A DNA stretch of 22,529 bases from UBA1368 sp964563125. Lineage in GTDB: Bacteria; Bacillota; Syntrophomonadia; Syntrophomonadales; Syntrophomonadaceae. The number at the start of each line of letters is the position of its first letter. Position 1 is the stretch's first letter. The translations under genes were made by a program, and so were the position numbers. The stretch is taken from the NCBI GenBank assembly GCA_964563125.1, contig CAZLVY010000036.1, forward strand, positions 1-22,529, given 5' to 3'. This document shows positions 22,360 through 22,529 of this stretch, piece after piece. The notes below the pieces were generated by a model. The model worked only from the letters and a program-made list of their open reading frames with translations, was not told the origin of the DNA and did no database searches.

Positions 22360-22529
22360 CCAGCTTGAAGCTCGCTTCTAGAAACATGTCGAAAAGATGA
22401 CTCCGCCTGAAATAGATGGTTGCAGTGAAGCATGAACTATTAAATTGGCTTTATACGCTCGAATTTACTGATTTACACTAATACATCACGGTGTGACAGG
22501 TGTTAAATAAATTGTAAGCTTATGGCAAT
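22360..22529. other. right-edge region with clustered palindromes
   Basis: No gene is supported. Three interlocking palindromes occupy 22362-22383. A Spo0A-box-like TGTCGAAA lies at 22387-22394. The expected upstream part of the DUF4325 protein is not readable in any frame, in agreement with truncation. Confidence 0.4.

Overview
The window looks like chromosome from a spore-forming, anaerobic Firmicute of the class Clostridia. The Syntrophomonadaceae or relatives are my best guess, by inference only. The reasons are AT-rich intergenic DNA, strong GGAGG ribosome sites, sigma-A type promoters, an S-layer (SLH) protein, a soluble PAS histidine kinase of the sporulation-kinase type, and fatty acyl-CoA genes. 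No RNA genes or CRISPR arrays were seen.

Region 1 (1-3000) is a phage- or plasmid-derived replication module. A sigma-A promoter drives a Cro/XRE-type regulator, a lambda O-like initiator and a DnaC/DnaI-like helicase loader in a tightly overlapping operon. An unknown 182-residue gene follows. The initiator gene carries in its middle a 24-bp tandem repeat with internal dyad symmetry. This is followed by a strongly A/T-rich tract. The layout matches the lambda origin, which lies inside gene O, and it is the most interesting feature here.

Region 2 (3001-3634) is AT-rich non-coding DNA broken by a 100-N gap. An identical 55-bp sequence lies on each side, so the gap is probably an assembly artefact. 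Region 3 (3635-8685) holds ordinary chromosomal genes: an ADP-ribosylglycohydrolase, the histidine kinase, a DUF3810-like membrane metalloprotease candidate and an RluA-type pseudouridine synthase.

Region 4 (8929-14910) has an ABC-F protein with unusual nucleotide-site motifs. Next is a MacB/FtsX-type ABC export operon of permease, ATPase and membrane-fusion lipoprotein. The third gene has a one-base frameshift and appears to lack its C-terminus, so this assembly does not encode an intact adaptor.

Region 5 (14991-21303) has a crotonase lacking one of the two usual catalytic glutamates and a VanX-like dipeptidase lipoprotein with an uncertain start. It also has an SLH protein, a lipocalin-like protein, a hotdog thioesterase, a 55-residue basic small protein, a DASS/SLC13 anion transporter and an unknown 109-residue protein. 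Region 6 (21304-22529) looks like decaying DNA: a C-terminal gene remnant, two hairpins, an N-terminally truncated STAS-like DUF4325 gene and a cluster of palindromes at the right edge.
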